A stretch of 64,000 nucleotides of DNA. Origin: Martelella radicis (GTDB taxonomy: Bacteria > Pseudomonadota > Alphaproteobacteria > Rhizobiales > Rhizobiaceae). Location: contig NZ_JACIDZ010000010.1 in NCBI RefSeq assembly GCF_014196625.1, positions 62,001 through 126,000 on the forward strand, read 5' to 3'. Both the position numbers and the translations under genes were made by a program. Below, one piece after another: positions 15,881-25,739 of this stretch; position 1 is the stretch's first letter; the number at the start of each line of letters is the position of its first letter. The notes beneath the pieces are model-generated. The model had not been told where the DNA came from. It saw only the letters and a list, made by a program, of their open reading frames with translations, and did no database searches.

Positions 15881-17557
15881 ATGCCTCGCAATCTCTTGAC
15901 CGTTTTGCCTGCAATCGTGTTCGGAATATCCGCCCTCACCTGCTCATCGGCGCTGGCGCAGTCCCCGCCGGACATGCCGGCAAAAGCGGCGCAGAAACCC
16001 AACATCCTGCTCATCGTCTCCGACGACACGGGTTATGGCGACCTCGGCCCCTACCTCGGCGGCGAGGAGCGCGGCATGCCGACCCCCAATCTTGACCGAT
16101 TGGCCGCCGAGGGCATGATCTATACCTCCTTTTATGGTCAGCCCAGCTGCACGCCAGGGCGCGCCGCCATCCAGACCGGCCGCATTCCCAATCGCAGCGG
16201 CATGACCACCGTGGCGTTTCAGGGCGAGGGCGGCGGCCTGCCGGCAGCGGAGTGGACACTTGCCTCGCTGCTGAAACAACAGGGCTACGACACCTATTTC
16301 ACCGGCAAATGGCATCTCGGCGAGGCCGATTACGCGCTGCCCAACGCCCACGGCTACGATGTGATGAAGAATGTGTTCCTGTATCACCTCAGCGCCTATG
16401 TCTATGGCGATCCCGAATGGTATCCGGCCATGCCCGAGAATATCCGCGCACAATTTCAGAAAGCGACCAAAGGTTCGCTCTCGGGAAAGGCCGGCGAAAC
16501 GGCCGTCGAGGATTTCAAGGTCAATGGCGAATATGTCGACACGCCCGACGAGGGCATCGTCGGCATACCGTTCCTGGACGCCTATGTGGAGAATGCGGCG
16601 CTGGATTTCATCGAAGACGCGGCAGATGCGGAAAATCCGTTCTTCATCAGTGTCAACTTCATGAAGAACCACCAGCCCAACCTTCCGCATCCCGACTTCA
16701 TTCACACCTCACTGTCAAAGACGAAATATGCCGATTCAGTCGTTGAGCTCGACACCCGCATCGGCGACTTGCTGGACAAGCTCGATGAAATGGGGTTATC
16801 GGACGATACCATCGTCTTCTACACGGTCGACAATGGCGCGTGGCAGGACGTCTATCCGGATTCCGGCTACACGCCCTATCGCGGATCGAAGGGCACCGTT
16901 CGCGAAGGCGGCAATCGCGTTCCCGCAATCGCCCGCTGGCCCGGCAGGATCAGTCCCGGCACCCGAACCGCGGCCATTGCCGGCGGGCTCGACCTGATGA
17001 AAACATTCGCGTCCGCGGCCGGAATCGATGAGTTGCCGGAAAAAGACCGCGCCGGCGCTCCCATCATTTTCGACAGCTACGACATGACGCCATTATGGGT
17101 TGGAAAGCCCGAAGACTACCAGCGTACAAACTGGTTCTATTTCACAGAGAACGAACTGAGCCCGGGCGCGGTCCGCTTCGGTCCCCTCAAGGCGGTCTTC
17201 AACCTGCGCGGCGATGACGGCCAACAGACCGGAGGCCTCTCGGTCGACGCCAACCTGGGCTGGAAGGGCCCGGAAAAATACGTGGCCGAGATGCCTCAGA
17301 TTTTCGATCTGCGCCAGGATCCGCAGGAGCGGTATGACATCTTCATGAACAACTTCGCAACGACCGACTGGTCGTCGCTTCCGCTCAACGCCACGCTCGA
17401 TGCATTCTTGAAGACCTATGTGAAATACCCGCCCCGCAAATTGCAGAGCGAGGGCTATACGGGACCGATCAGGATCACCGACTACCAGAACTTCGAGTGG
17501 GTCCGCGAACAACTGAAGAAGGGCGGCGTCTCTATACCGATGCCGACGGGAAATTAG
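15881..17557 (+). CDS. Secreted sulfatase (formylglycine-type arylsulfatase)
   Basis: A 558-residue sulfatase with a signal peptide (residues 1-26, ending SALAQ). The metal ligands Asp48-Asp49 sit in NILLIVSDDTGYGD. Cys90 begins the CTPGRAAIQTGR signature, where cysteine is converted to formylglycine. TGKWHLG and NFMKNHQPNLPH are further active-site blocks. The family hydrolyses sulfate esters in the periplasm; the exact substrate is not readable. A strong GGAGGGAAG precedes the ATG. No maturation enzyme is encoded within this window, so it must be elsewhere. The gene stands alone between repeat-rich gaps, so local acquisition is possible. Confidence 0.9.
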   Translation: MPRNLLTVLPAIVFGISALTCSSALAQSPPDMPAKAAQKPNILLIVSDDTGYGDLGPYLGGEERGMPTPNLDRLAAEGMIYTSFYGQPSCTPGRAAIQTGRIPNRSGMTTVAFQGEGGGLPAAEWTLASLLKQQGYDTYFTGKWHLGEADYALPNAHGYDVMKNVFLYHLSAYVYGDPEWYPAMPENIRAQFQKATKGSLSGKAGETAVEDFKVNGEYVDTPDEGIVGIPFLDAYVENAALDFIEDAADAENPFFISVNFMKNHQPNLPHPDFIHTSLSKTKYADSVVELDTRIGDLLDKLDEMGLSDDTIVFYTVDNGAWQDVYPDSGYTPYRGSKGTVREGGNRVPAIARWPGRISPGTRTAAIAGGLDLMKTFASAAGIDELPEKDRAGAPIIFDSYDMTPLWVGKPEDYQRTNWFYFTENELSPGAVRFGPLKAVFNLRGDDGQQTGGLSVDANLGWKGPEKYVAEMPQIFDLRQDPQERYDIFMNNFATTDWSSLPLNATLDAFLKTYVKYPPRKLQSEGYTGPIRITDYQNFEWVREQLKKGGVSIPMPTGN

Positions 17558-17734
17558 CTGCCGTAGCCGGCCTGTGGGGCCTTTGCCGAGCATCGCCCAT
17601 TATGTTCGATCCTGAAGGAAGACGAGGCGTCCTTTTCTCCGAGATCAGTAAACAGAATTCAGGCCGGATATTTCCTAAAAGCGCCGCGACGACTGAAACG
17701 GTCGCGGCGTTCATCGTCACTTTCTTTCGGATTC

Positions 17735-17772
17735 AAAAAATCCCGGCCTGCCATGGCCGGGCTCGTTTTATT
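17735..17772 (+). terminator. Probable sulfatase terminator
   Basis: CCCGGCC (17742-17748) pairs with GGCCGGG (17755-17761). It is preceded by AAAAAA and followed by CTCGTTTTATT, so it could work in both directions. Confidence 0.7.
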
Positions 17773-17809
17773 GGCGTTGACAAAACTTGTGGCAGACACT
17801 CGGAGCCTG

Positions 17810-17940
17810 CCGACCCTTTGTCCGTCACCCCAGATTTGATCCGGGATTCAGGGCTGCGAAACGCATTGCGTGCAGAGGGCTTATTCTTGATAGTCTTCGA
17901 AATTTGGCCCTGGATGCCGGGGCAAAGCCCGGCATGACGG
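17810..17940 (-). repeat. Dispersed intergenic repeat, copy 1
   Basis: Read on the minus strand, this segment aligns with 48110-48237 on the plus strand. Shared blocks include TCATGCCGG, GGGCCAAA and GGGGTGACGGACA near the other end. Both copies carry internal hairpins (for example TGCCGGG and CCCGGCA). The pattern fits a rhizobial intergenic mosaic element. Confidence 0.7.
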
Positions 17941-18044
17941 AAGTCACGGCGGGGATTTCTGTCAGCAATTTGAGGCCGGCCTGCTGTCGCTGGGCTTTGG
18001 CGCATTTCCCAATCCGGCGGGATCACCTGACGATCGCAAAAAGG

Positions 18045-18093
18045 CGCCAAAACAAAGACAGGGCGGATTTCCGCGAAAAGCAAACCCGCCCTG
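18045..18093 (-). terminator. Terminator of the DUF4167 gene
   Basis: CAGGGCGG (18059-18066) pairs with CCGCCCTG (18086-18093). On the minus strand it is followed by TCTTTGTTTT. Confidence 0.75.
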
Positions 18094-18112
18094 AAAGACT
18101 GTCACAAAGACA

Positions 18113-18832
18113 TTATTCGGAATCAACTTCCGCCATGGCCGGTTTGCCCTGCTCTTCGCTCGGCTTGGCTTCCGCCTTCGGCGTGCGTTTCCGGCGAACC
18201 GGCTTTTTCGGCGCGGCGTCTTCGCTTTCGCCGGAATTCTCGGAGCCGCTTGCTGCGGCGGTATTGCCCTCTTCGCCGGTATTTTCGGCCGCAGCGCGCT
18301 TGGTGCGGCGCGGGCGGCTTGCGGCGGGTGAACGGCGGCGCGATTTCGGTGCCGGCTGGCCATCGGCCTCTTCGGCGGCCACTTCGGCGGGCGTTCCGTC
18401 GATCACCGGCTGCGGGCCATCGGCATCCACCTGCTGTTCCTGCTTGCGCTGCTGTTCCTTGCGCTCGCTGCGCTCTTCGGATGACGACTGATTGCTGTTG
18501 TTGTTGCCCTTCTTGGCCGCAGCCTCGTCATTGTCGTCGTCGGAGCGGTCGTCACGCTGATGGCGTTCCTGAAGCTGAGACTGGGCGGCGGCAATGATGC
18601 GGTTGTAGTGCTCGGCATGCTGGAGATAGTTCTCCGCCATCACCCGGTCGCCCGCCCCTTGCGCATCACGCGCGAGCGACATGTATTTTTCCGCAACGTG
18701 CTGCGCGGTGCCCCGCACCTTCACATCAGGACCGGAACTGTCATAGGTCCGGGTCAGCGGGTTGGCGCCCTTGCGGTTGAAATTATTGCCGCCGCGCCCC
18801 CGGCTGCGCTTATTCTGCTGTCCTGACCTCAT
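18113..18832 (-). CDS. DUF4167 domain-containing protein
   Basis: A 239-residue protein. The first ~90 residues form the conserved DUF4167 domain (MRSGQQNKRSRGRGGNN, then GTAQHVAEKYMSLARDAQ and AENYLQHAEHYNRII). The rest is low-complexity: Gln/Asn/Glu-rich, then Ala/Arg/Lys/Pro-rich with many basic residues. The arginine- and glycine-rich start suggests nucleic-acid binding, but the function is not known. The frame is open to 18970; I chose ATG 18832 because the domain starts exactly there and CAGGTGA lies upstream. It follows prmC in the same direction, an order conserved in rhizobia. Confidence 0.9.
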   Translation of the reverse strand: MRSGQQNKRSRGRGGNNFNRKGANPLTRTYDSSGPDVKVRGTAQHVAEKYMSLARDAQGAGDRVMAENYLQHAEHYNRIIAAAQSQLQERHQRDDRSDDDNDEAAAKKGNNNSNQSSSEERSERKEQQRKQEQQVDADGPQPVIDGTPAEVAAEEADGQPAPKSRRRSPAASRPRRTKRAAAENTGEEGNTAAASGSENSGESEDAAPKKPVRRKRTPKAEAKPSEEQGKPAMAEVDSE

Positions 18833-19152
18833 GGAGTATTCACCTGAATTTTCTGTCAATGGTCGAGCTTCGCCCTTGGCCGTTCCCGCATCAGCGGAAC
18901 ACGGCGGCACAGCCCCGTTGGCAGGGCAAATAACCCGCTGCCATTCGTGGAATCCAAATACCTGAATCACGCAAAAGACGGCATGTCACAATGAACCAAC
19001 ATTGGACGGAAAACCTTGAGACTGTTGCAAAGCGACGAATCGCTCGTTTCGTTCAGTCACCGTTTTGCGTGGGTGCAACCTATCGTGCTTATTCTAAAAT
19101 TCCAAGCCCTTTCTTCGCCTGTTTGCAAAAAGGCCGGACGCAGCCTTATTTT
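18833..19152. other. Gap between prmC and the DUF4167 gene
   Basis: 320 bp without a convincing gene. A short hairpin (AAGGC/GCCTT, 19130-19134 and 19143-19147) with T-rich flanks could weakly end prmC transcription. The rest probably contains the promoter of the DUF4167 gene. Confidence 0.45.
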
Positions 19153-20019
19153 TCAGCTTTTCCGGGCACTTGTAAAAATGACAACGCGGTCATTTCCACC
19201 GAGATCCTTGTGAGATTGTGCAAGTGCGAACCCTTTTTCGGAGAAGATCGCGGTTACTGCGTCCTTCTGGTCAAAACCGATTTCGAGCGCGATGACGCCA
19301 TCCTCGGCCAGATGATCGCCGGTTTTGGCGGCGATCGCGCGGTAGGCGTCAAGACCGTCCTTGCCGCCGTCAAGCGCAAGGGCGGGATCATGGTCCTTCA
19401 CCTCAGGCGCAAGAGTTTCGATCAAGTCCGAGACGATATAGGGCGGGTTTGACACGATCATGTCGAACTTCCCGCGCACCGCACTGAACCACGTGCCGCA
19501 CACCGTGTCTAAACGATCCGCGACACCATTGATCAAGGCATTGGCGCGCGCGGTTTCAAGTGCCCCGTCGGCAATATCCGTCGCAAGCGCGCGCGCTTGC
19601 GCGCAATTCTTCAACAGAGCGATCGCAATCGCACCGGTTCCCGTGCCAAGATCGATCAGCCTTACCTTGCCTTTGCGCTTCGCCGCAGCGTCTAGCCAGG
19701 GCAGTGCGCTTTCGACAAGAATCTCCGTATCCGGGCGCGGTTCCAGCGTATCCGCAGACAGCATGAAATCGAGGCCATAGAATTCGCGCGCGCCAAGAAT
19801 GCGATAGACCGGTTCGCGGGCAAGCCGCCTTTCGACCGCCGCGGCAACGGCCGCTTCCTCGTCGGCATCCATCTGGCGGGCACCCTCGGTCATCATCTCC
19901 GTGAGGCTCAGCCCCAGCACGCCGCTCACGAGATGACGCGCGTCTTCGGCGGGCGTTTCCAGCCCCGCCGTCTCAAAGGCGGCAGCCGCCTTGCGATAAA
20001 GCCCCTGAAGCGTCGCCAC
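19153..20019 (-). CDS. prmC: Peptide chain release factor N5-glutamine methyltransferase
   Basis: A 288-residue SAM-dependent methyltransferase that methylates the GGQ glutamine of release factors. The SAM motif (LIDLGTGTGAIAIALL) and the catalytic NPPYI near residue 190 are present, with a helical N-terminal substrate domain. There is no good ATG: the frame runs back into prfA. GTG 20019 is seven bases after an AGGG that overlaps the prfA stop, which fits translational coupling. GTG 20025 is the alternative. prfA, its substrate gene, is immediately upstream. Confidence 0.93.
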   Translation of the reverse strand: MATLQGLYRKAAAAFETAGLETPAEDARHLVSGVLGLSLTEMMTEGARQMDADEEAAVAAAVERRLAREPVYRILGAREFYGLDFMLSADTLEPRPDTEILVESALPWLDAAAKRKGKVRLIDLGTGTGAIAIALLKNCAQARALATDIADGALETARANALINGVADRLDTVCGTWFSAVRGKFDMIVSNPPYIVSDLIETLAPEVKDHDPALALDGGKDGLDAYRAIAAKTGDHLAEDGVIALEIGFDQKDAVTAIFSEKGFALAQSHKDLGGNDRVVIFTSARKS

Positions 20020-20029
20020 GTCCACGCCC

Positions 20030-21112
20030 TCAGCCGGCCTGAGCGCCCAGGAGGGCGAGCTGGCCAGCCTGATGATCGGCGACAAGCGCATCGACCACCT
20101 CATCGAGATCGCCGGCGATCACCTGGTCGAGCTTGTAGAGCGTCAGGTTGATGCGATGGTCGGTAACGCGGCCCTGCGGAAAATTATAGGTGCGGATGCG
20201 CTCGGAACGGTCGCCGGAACCGACCTGGGATTTGCGGTCGGCGGAGCGCTCGCTGTCTGCGCGCTGACGCTCCATGTCGAAGAGCTTGGCACGCAAAACC
20301 TGCATGGCCTTGGCCCGGTTCTGGTGCTGGGATTTTTCCGAACTGGTAACGACGATCCCGGTCGGGATATGGGTGATGCGCACGGCCGAATCCGTCGTAT
20401 TCACGTGCTGACCGCCGGCGCCTGACGAGCGCATCGTGTCGATGCGGATGTCTTCCTGGCGCACCTCGATATCGATGTCCTCGGCTTCCGGCAGGACGGC
20501 GACGGTTGCCGCCGAAGTGTGGATGCGCCCGCCGGCTTCCGTTTCCGGCACGCGCTGAACGCGATGCACGCCGGATTCGAATTTCAGCCTCGAGAACACA
20601 CCCCTGCCGGAAACCGAGGCAATGATTTCCTTGTAGCCGCCGGCATCGCCCTCGCTTGCGGAAAGCACTTCCACCTTCCAGCCCTTGTCCGATGCATAGC
20701 GCTCATACATGCGGAACAGGTCGCCGGCAAAAAGGGCGGCCTCCGAGCCACCGGTGCCCGCGCGGATTTCCAGAACGGCGCTTTTCTCATCCGCCGCATC
20801 GCGCGGCAGCAAGAGTAGCTGGATTTCGCCGGTCAGCGCCTCGATGCGCTCTTCAAGCTCCGGCACTTCCATATCGGCAAGCTCGCGCATTTCCTTTTCG
20901 GTTGTACGGTCGGCAAGAAGGCTCTCGAGATCGGCGAGCTCGCTTTCGGCGGACTGGTAGTCGCGGATTTTAGCCACAACCGGTTCCAGCTCGGCATATT
21001 CGGAGGCGAGCTTCACATAGGTCTCTGCGTCGGGGCCTGACGACATACGCGCCTCAACCTCGGCAAACCGCCGTTCCAGTTCCCGCAACTTTTCCTGTGG
21101 TAGCCTCGCCAC
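20030..21112 (-). CDS. prfA: Peptide chain release factor 1
   Basis: A 360-residue class I release factor with the GGQ motif ([16 protein letters not shown]) near residue 232 and the usual C-terminal [17 protein letters not shown] block. It reads UAA and UAG. The gene lies between ptsP and prmC, and its stop nearly touches the prmC start. Length and motifs are standard. Confidence 0.97.
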   Translation of the reverse strand: MARLPQEKLRELERRFAEVEARMSSGPDAETYVKLASEYAELEPVVAKIRDYQSAESELADLESLLADRTTEKEMRELADMEVPELEERIEALTGEIQLLLLPRDAADEKSAVLEIRAGTGGSEAALFAGDLFRMYERYASDKGWKVEVLSASEGDAGGYKEIIASVSGRGVFSRLKFESGVHRVQRVPETEAGGRIHTSAATVAVLPEAEDIDIEVRQEDIRIDTMRSSGAGGQHVNTTDSAVRITHIPTGIVVTSSEKSQHQNRAKAMQVLRAKLFDMERQRADSERSADRKSQVGSGDRSERIRTYNFPQGRVTDHRINLTLYKLDQVIAGDLDEVVDALVADHQAGQLALLGAQAG

Positions 21113-21163
21113 GCGTCGTTCTCTCTGCTTGTTTTTCGTGTTGTTGCCGCTTTTCCAGCGTCG

Positions 21164-23431
21164 CTAGAGCGGAATATTGTGATCGCTGGCGAAGCGCTCA
21201 AGAAGCGCGCGCATCGGCGTCAGGTTCGACGGGTCGTCGAGCGCAGCGTTCACAACCTCGCTGACGGCGGAAATATCGAGGCCGAGCAGCATCGCCTTGA
21301 CCGGGCCGATCGCCGTTGCCGACATCGACACGGAGCGATAGCCGATTGCAAACAGCGCCAGCGCCGAGATCGGCTTGCTCGCATATTCGCCGCACAGCGT
21401 CACCGGCACATTATTGCGCTCCCCGGCGCGCACGATATCACGCAGCATGCGGAGGAAAGGCTTGCTGACCGTGTCGTAGCGGTCGGAGACCCGGGCATTG
21501 CCGCGGTCGATCGCCATGAAGAACTGGTAGAGATCGTTGGAACCAACCGAAACGAAATCGACCTCGGCCATCAGTTCGTCCATCTCGTAAAGCAGCGCCG
21601 GCACTTCCAGCATCGCGCCGAGCTCGATCCTGCGCGGCACCTGGTGTCCGAAACGGGCGAGATGCTGGACTTCCTTGGCCATCAGCGCCCGCGCCTCGCG
21701 GATTTCGCCAACCTCGGAGACCATCGGCACCATCACCTTCAGCGTCTCGCCGGCCGCCGCCTTCATCAAGGCGCGCAACTGCATGCGCAGGAGATAGGGC
21801 CGGTCGAGCGCAAGCCGGATGGCGCGCCAGCCCATGGCCGGGTTTTCCTCTTCCTGGGCGCGGAAGTAGGAGACCATCTTGTCGGAGCCGATATCGAGCG
21901 TGCGGAACGTGACGGGACGATTGCCCGCATGATCGAGCACCTGGCGATAGAAACTCTCCTGTTCGGCCGCCTTCGGCATGCGCGAGGCGATCATGAACTG
22001 CAGTTCGGTTCGAAACAGGCCGATCCCTTCCGCCCCCGAATCGTCGAGCTGCGGCAGGTCGACCAGAAGCCCGGCATTCATCATCAGCCTGACCGGCACG
22101 CCATCCGCCGAGACCGGATCGACGGAGCGAAGCGCCCGGAACTGCTCCTGGCGGCGCGCCCTGAGCCTCAGCTTTTCCTCATACGCAGTGATGACTGCAT
22201 CGAGCGGGCGGACATGCACCTCGCCATCGTCGCCATCAACGATGATCGCGTCGCCGTTTTCCACCTGGGCGGCAACACCCGTTGCCTGGCCGATGACCGG
22301 GATGCCCATGGCGCGCGCGACGATGATGACGTGGCTGGTCGCGGCCCCCTCCTCGAGCACGAGGCCGCGCAGCTTTTCGCGCGGATAATCGAGAAGCTCT
22401 GCAGCCCCCATGGCCCGCGCCACGATAACCGCGTCCCCGGGAAAGTTTTCGCCGTCGGTGTCGACCGCATGACCGGTTAACTGACGCAGCAGCCGGTTCG
22501 CAAGATCATCGAGGTCGTGCATGCGGTCGCGCATGAAGGGATCGGTGAGCCGGATCATTCGCGCCTTGGTGTCGCTTTGAACCTTTTCGACGGCGCCTTC
22601 GGCCGTCAGCCCCAGCATGATCGCCTCTTCCAGCCGGCGGACCCAGCCTCGGTCATGGGCAAACATGCGGTAGGTTTCCAGCACCTCGCGATGCTCGCCC
22701 TCGGCAGAAACATCATTGCGCTGCAGAAGCTCGTCGATCGAAAACCTGAGCTTTTCCATGGCCGCCCGCAGCCGCGCGATCTCGGCGTCGCTGTCCTCGT
22801 TGACGAGGTTGTTGATCATGATGCGCGGTTCGTGCAACACGGCATGGCCAAGCGCGATGCCCTCGCCATAGGCATCGCCGGAAAGCGAGACCGTACGGGT
22901 CAGATCGAGCTCCATACCGGGCCTGGTGATCTTCTTGAGGTCGCCGGAGGCGATCAGTTCGGCAAGCAGCATCGCCGCCGTCTGCAGCGCCTCGACCTCT
23001 TCCTCGCTATAGGCATGCTCGTCGGTGTTCTGCACCACGAGAACGCCGAGCGTACGGCCGGCGCGCAGGATCGGCACGCCAAGGAAGGAGTGATAGATTT
23101 CCTCGCCTGTTTCCGGCAGGTATCGGAAGGCGGGATGCGACTGGGCATCGGAAAGGTTCAGCGGCCGCGCGGACGCCGCGATCGTGCCCACCAGGCCCTG
23201 GCCCATGCGCAGGCTCGCCAGGTGAACCGCATCGCGCTTCAGCCCCTGCGTCGCGTAGAGCTCGAGCACGCTGTCGGCGCGAAGCACATAGACCGAGCAC
23301 ACAGCCGCGACCATGTTGTCGGCGATCTGGCCGACAATGCGGTCAAGGCGGTCCTGCGGCTCCAGCGGCTCGGCCATCAGTTCCCTGAGCCGCTTCAGCA
23401 GAATGCGCGGGCTCGGTGCTTGGTGGTTCAT
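21164..23431 (-). CDS. ptsP: Phosphoenolpyruvate-protein phosphotransferase PtsP (EI-Ntr)
   Basis: A 755-residue enzyme I of the nitrogen-related PTS. Residues 1-165 form a GAF sensor domain, followed by the PTS N-terminal and PEP-utiliser domains. The phosphorylated His is near residue 367 in GAATSHVIIVARAMGIP, and the PEP-binding C-terminal barrel includes GIGLFRTELQFM and VPVTLCGEYAS. It passes phosphate from PEP to NPr and then EIIA-Ntr, linking carbon, nitrogen and potassium control. lysC precedes it and prfA follows, the conserved rhizobial order. Confidence 0.95.
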   Translation of the reverse strand: MNHQAPSPRILLKRLRELMAEPLEPQDRLDRIVGQIADNMVAAVCSVYVLRADSVLELYATQGLKRDAVHLASLRMGQGLVGTIAASARPLNLSDAQSHPAFRYLPETGEEIYHSFLGVPILRAGRTLGVLVVQNTDEHAYSEEEVEALQTAAMLLAELIASGDLKKITRPGMELDLTRTVSLSGDAYGEGIALGHAVLHEPRIMINNLVNEDSDAEIARLRAAMEKLRFSIDELLQRNDVSAEGEHREVLETYRMFAHDRGWVRRLEEAIMLGLTAEGAVEKVQSDTKARMIRLTDPFMRDRMHDLDDLANRLLRQLTGHAVDTDGENFPGDAVIVARAMGAAELLDYPREKLRGLVLEEGAATSHVIIVARAMGIPVIGQATGVAAQVENGDAIIVDGDDGEVHVRPLDAVITAYEEKLRLRARRQEQFRALRSVDPVSADGVPVRLMMNAGLLVDLPQLDDSGAEGIGLFRTELQFMIASRMPKAAEQESFYRQVLDHAGNRPVTFRTLDIGSDKMVSYFRAQEEENPAMGWRAIRLALDRPYLLRMQLRALMKAAAGETLKVMVPMVSEVGEIREARALMAKEVQHLARFGHQVPRRIELGAMLEVPALLYEMDELMAEVDFVSVGSNDLYQFFMAIDRGNARVSDRYDTVSKPFLRMLRDIVRAGERNNVPVTLCGEYASKPISALALFAIGYRSVSMSATAIGPVKAMLLGLDISAVSEVVNAALDDPSNLTPMRALLERFASDHNIPL

Positions 23432-23516
23432 AGCAGTCTGTCCCCGGTGGAGAAACCGACAAGGTTTCAGTCGGACCGTTCCGAAACGACGACGTTTGCG
23501 GACAATCCGTTACGGC

Positions 23517-24767
23517 TTATTTATCGAGACCGTAGCAGGAATGCAAAGTTCTGACAGCAAGCTCGGCATAGGCGCCGTCGATCAGGATCGAAATCTTGAT
23601 CTCGGACGTGGTGATCGCCTTGATGTTGATGCCCTTCTGAGACAGCGCCTTGAAGGCCGATGCGGCGACGCCGGAATGCGAGCGCATGCCGATGCCGATC
23701 ACCGAAATCTTGGCAAGTTCCGTCTCGCTCTGGATCGCGTCATAGCCGATCTCGGAATGCTTGGCGGCAAGGGCGGCCTTGGCCTTTTCCACGTCGGAGG
23801 CCGGCACGGTGAAGGTCATGTCGGTGTGGGTGCCGTCCTCGGAAATATTCTGGACGATCATGTCGACATTGACATGGGCCTCGGCAAGCGGCCCGAAAAT
23901 GGCGGCGGCAACGCCCGGGCGGTCTTCCACGCGGCGCAGCGAGATCTGCGCCTCATCCTTGGCATACGCGATGCCGGTCACGACTTCCTGTTCCAAAATC
24001 TCATCCTCGTCGCAAATCAGGGTTCCGGGCGGATTGTCGAAGTCGCCCATGCCCGGCGCATCCGGCGCCTCGAAACTGGAGCGCACGAATGTGCGCACTT
24101 TATGGACCATGGCCAGTTCGACGGAGCGCACCTGCAGCACCTTGGCGCCGAGCGAGGCCATTTCCAGCATTTCCTCGAATGCCACCTTCTTCATGCGCTT
24201 CGCCTTCGGCTCGACGCGCGGATCGGTGGTGTAGACGCCGTCGACATCGGTGTAGATATCGCAGCGATCGGCGTTGACGGCAGCGGCAATCGCCACGGCC
24301 GATGTATCCGAACCGCCGCGCCCCAGCGTCGCGATCCGGTTATCCGGGCCGATGCCCTGGAAACCGGCGCAAACGGCAACCTGGCCCTCGCCCATGCGCT
24401 TGACGATATCCGAACCGTCGATATCGGCGATCCGCGCCGCCCCATGGGTGCTATCGGTCCTGATCGGCAACTGCCAGCCCTGCCATGAACGGGCGTTGAC
24501 ACCCATCGACTGCAGCACGATCGAAAGGAGCCCGGAGGTCACCTGTTCGCCAGAGGAGACGACGACATCATATTCGCGCGCATCATGCATCGGCGAGGCT
24601 TCGCGGGTCCACTCGACCAGTTCATTGGTCTTGCCGGCCATGGCGGAGACGACGACGGCAACCTCGTGGCCAGCATCGACCTCACGTTTGACATGGCGCG
24701 CCACATTGCGGATTCGCTCGATATTGGCGACAGAGGTGCCGCCGAATTTCATGACAATGCGGGCCAT
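23517..24767 (-). CDS. lysC: Aspartate kinase
   Basis: A 416-residue enzyme for the first step of the lysine, threonine and methionine pathway. MARIVMKFGGTSVAN is the catalytic N-terminus, and GRGGSDTSAVAIAAA and the YTDVDGVYTTDPR block bind substrates. Two ACT domains after about residue 265 (for example VEDRPGVAAAIFGPLAEAHV) are the usual site of lysine/threonine feedback. It is the first gene of the lysC-ptsP-prfA-prmC row. Confidence 0.96.
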   Translation of the reverse strand: MARIVMKFGGTSVANIERIRNVARHVKREVDAGHEVAVVVSAMAGKTNELVEWTREASPMHDAREYDVVVSSGEQVTSGLLSIVLQSMGVNARSWQGWQLPIRTDSTHGAARIADIDGSDIVKRMGEGQVAVCAGFQGIGPDNRIATLGRGGSDTSAVAIAAAVNADRCDIYTDVDGVYTTDPRVEPKAKRMKKVAFEEMLEMASLGAKVLQVRSVELAMVHKVRTFVRSSFEAPDAPGMGDFDNPPGTLICDEDEILEQEVVTGIAYAKDEAQISLRRVEDRPGVAAAIFGPLAEAHVNVDMIVQNISEDGTHTDMTFTVPASDVEKAKAALAAKHSEIGYDAIQSETELAKISVIGIGMRSHSGVAASAFKALSQKGINIKAITTSEIKISILIDGAYAELAVRTLHSCYGLDK

Positions 24768-24965
24768 ATTCCAACACTCGAATTCAAGACGTCCGAAAGC
24801 GATGGCGGACGCGACACCATGGCAGTCCCCTTGCGGCCCGTCGGCGGCCGGCTTTGGTCGCGACCGGACTCAAATGCCGGGAAAGCTGCGGTTTCTTAGC
24901 GAAATCGAACCCCGCGCGCAATGGCGCTTGGCAAGAGTTTGGCAGGCCTTTTGGCCGAAGACGCG

Positions 24966-25739
24966 CTATTTTTCGGAAAGGCCGGTCGGCATGACCACCG
25001 GCCCGCCATTCGCATGCCCGAAAAAAGCCTCCACGCCGTAGACCTGGCGCAGGTTTTGCGGCGTAAGGACGCTGGACGGCGGGCCGTCGGCAATGATGTG
25101 CCCTTGCGCCAGCATCACCAGCCGCGTGCACCAGCGCGCCGCCAATCCCAGATCGTGCAGTGAGCAGACGACCGAGCGCCCCTCGCGCAGAAGCGAGCCG
25201 AACACCTCCATCAACGCGATCTGGTGGGCGGGATCGAGGCCCGCCACCGGCTCGTCGGCGACCAGGAGCGGCGTTGCCTGGGCAAGCGTCCGCGCGATCA
25301 GCACCCGCGCGCGTTCGCCGCCGGAAAGCGTGTCGGCGCGCCGGTCCGCAAGCGTATCGACGCCCATGCGCTCCATCGCCCTGGCGATGATCTGACCGCC
25401 GGCATAATCGCCAAAGGCGGAGCATTCGCGCCAGGGCTGACGGCCGAGACCGACGACATGCCGCACGGCCACGGCCCAGGCGATCTCATGTTCCTGCGGG
25501 AGATAGGCGATGGCCCGAGCGCGCTGAAGCGGCGTCATCCGGGCAAGCGGCGTATCCATCACATGAACGTTGCCGGACGCGCGGGTGAGGCCGAGGCAGG
25601 CTTTCAGCAGCGTTGTCTTGCCTGCCCCATTGGGCCCGATCAGACCGACAAGCTCGCCGTGGCCGACCGAAAAGCCGACATTGTCGATGATGGCGCGCCC
25701 GCCGATGCGGACGGTGAGGTTGTCGACGGAGAGCAACAT
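24966..25739 (-). CDS. btuD: Cobalamin ABC transporter, ATP-binding protein
   Basis: A 257-residue ATPase with Walker A (GPNGAGKTT), the signature LSGGERARVLIARTLAQ and Walker B (LLVADEPVAGLD). It matches the FecE/BtuD/HmuV type that powers uptake of iron chelates, haem or cobalamin. The ATG at 25739 overlaps the permease stop (TGATG), so translation is coupled. The start 36 bases farther upstream is less likely. The substrate is inferred from the cobalamin riboswitch and btuB at the head of the operon. Confidence 0.85.
   Translation of the reverse strand: MLLSVDNLTVRIGGRAIIDNVGFSVGHGELVGLIGPNGAGKTTLLKACLGLTRASGNVHVMDTPLARMTPLQRARAIAYLPQEHEIAWAVAVRHVVGLGRQPWRECSAFGDYAGGQIIARAMERMGVDTLADRRADTLSGGERARVLIARTLAQATPLLVADEPVAGLDPAHQIALMEVFGSLLREGRSVVCSLHDLGLAARWCTRLVMLAQGHIIADGPPSSVLTPQNLRQVYGVEAFFGHANGGPVVMPTGLSEK

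Larger units (their letters stand above)
17558..18112. other. Gene-free stretch with terminators and a dispersed repeat
   Basis: 555 bp without a convincing gene. It holds a hairpin with a T-rich tail (17735-17772), a dispersed repeat copy (17810-17940) and the terminator of the next minus-strand gene (18045-18093). Confidence 0.6.

Noticed and set aside
15551-16095. Several short plus-strand frames before the sulfatase
   Set aside because: They overlap one another or the sulfatase start and lack ribosome sites and protein-like composition.
17497-18083. Frames over the repeat region after the sulfatase
   Set aside because: They read through the terminator and dispersed repeat; the translated text has no family pattern.
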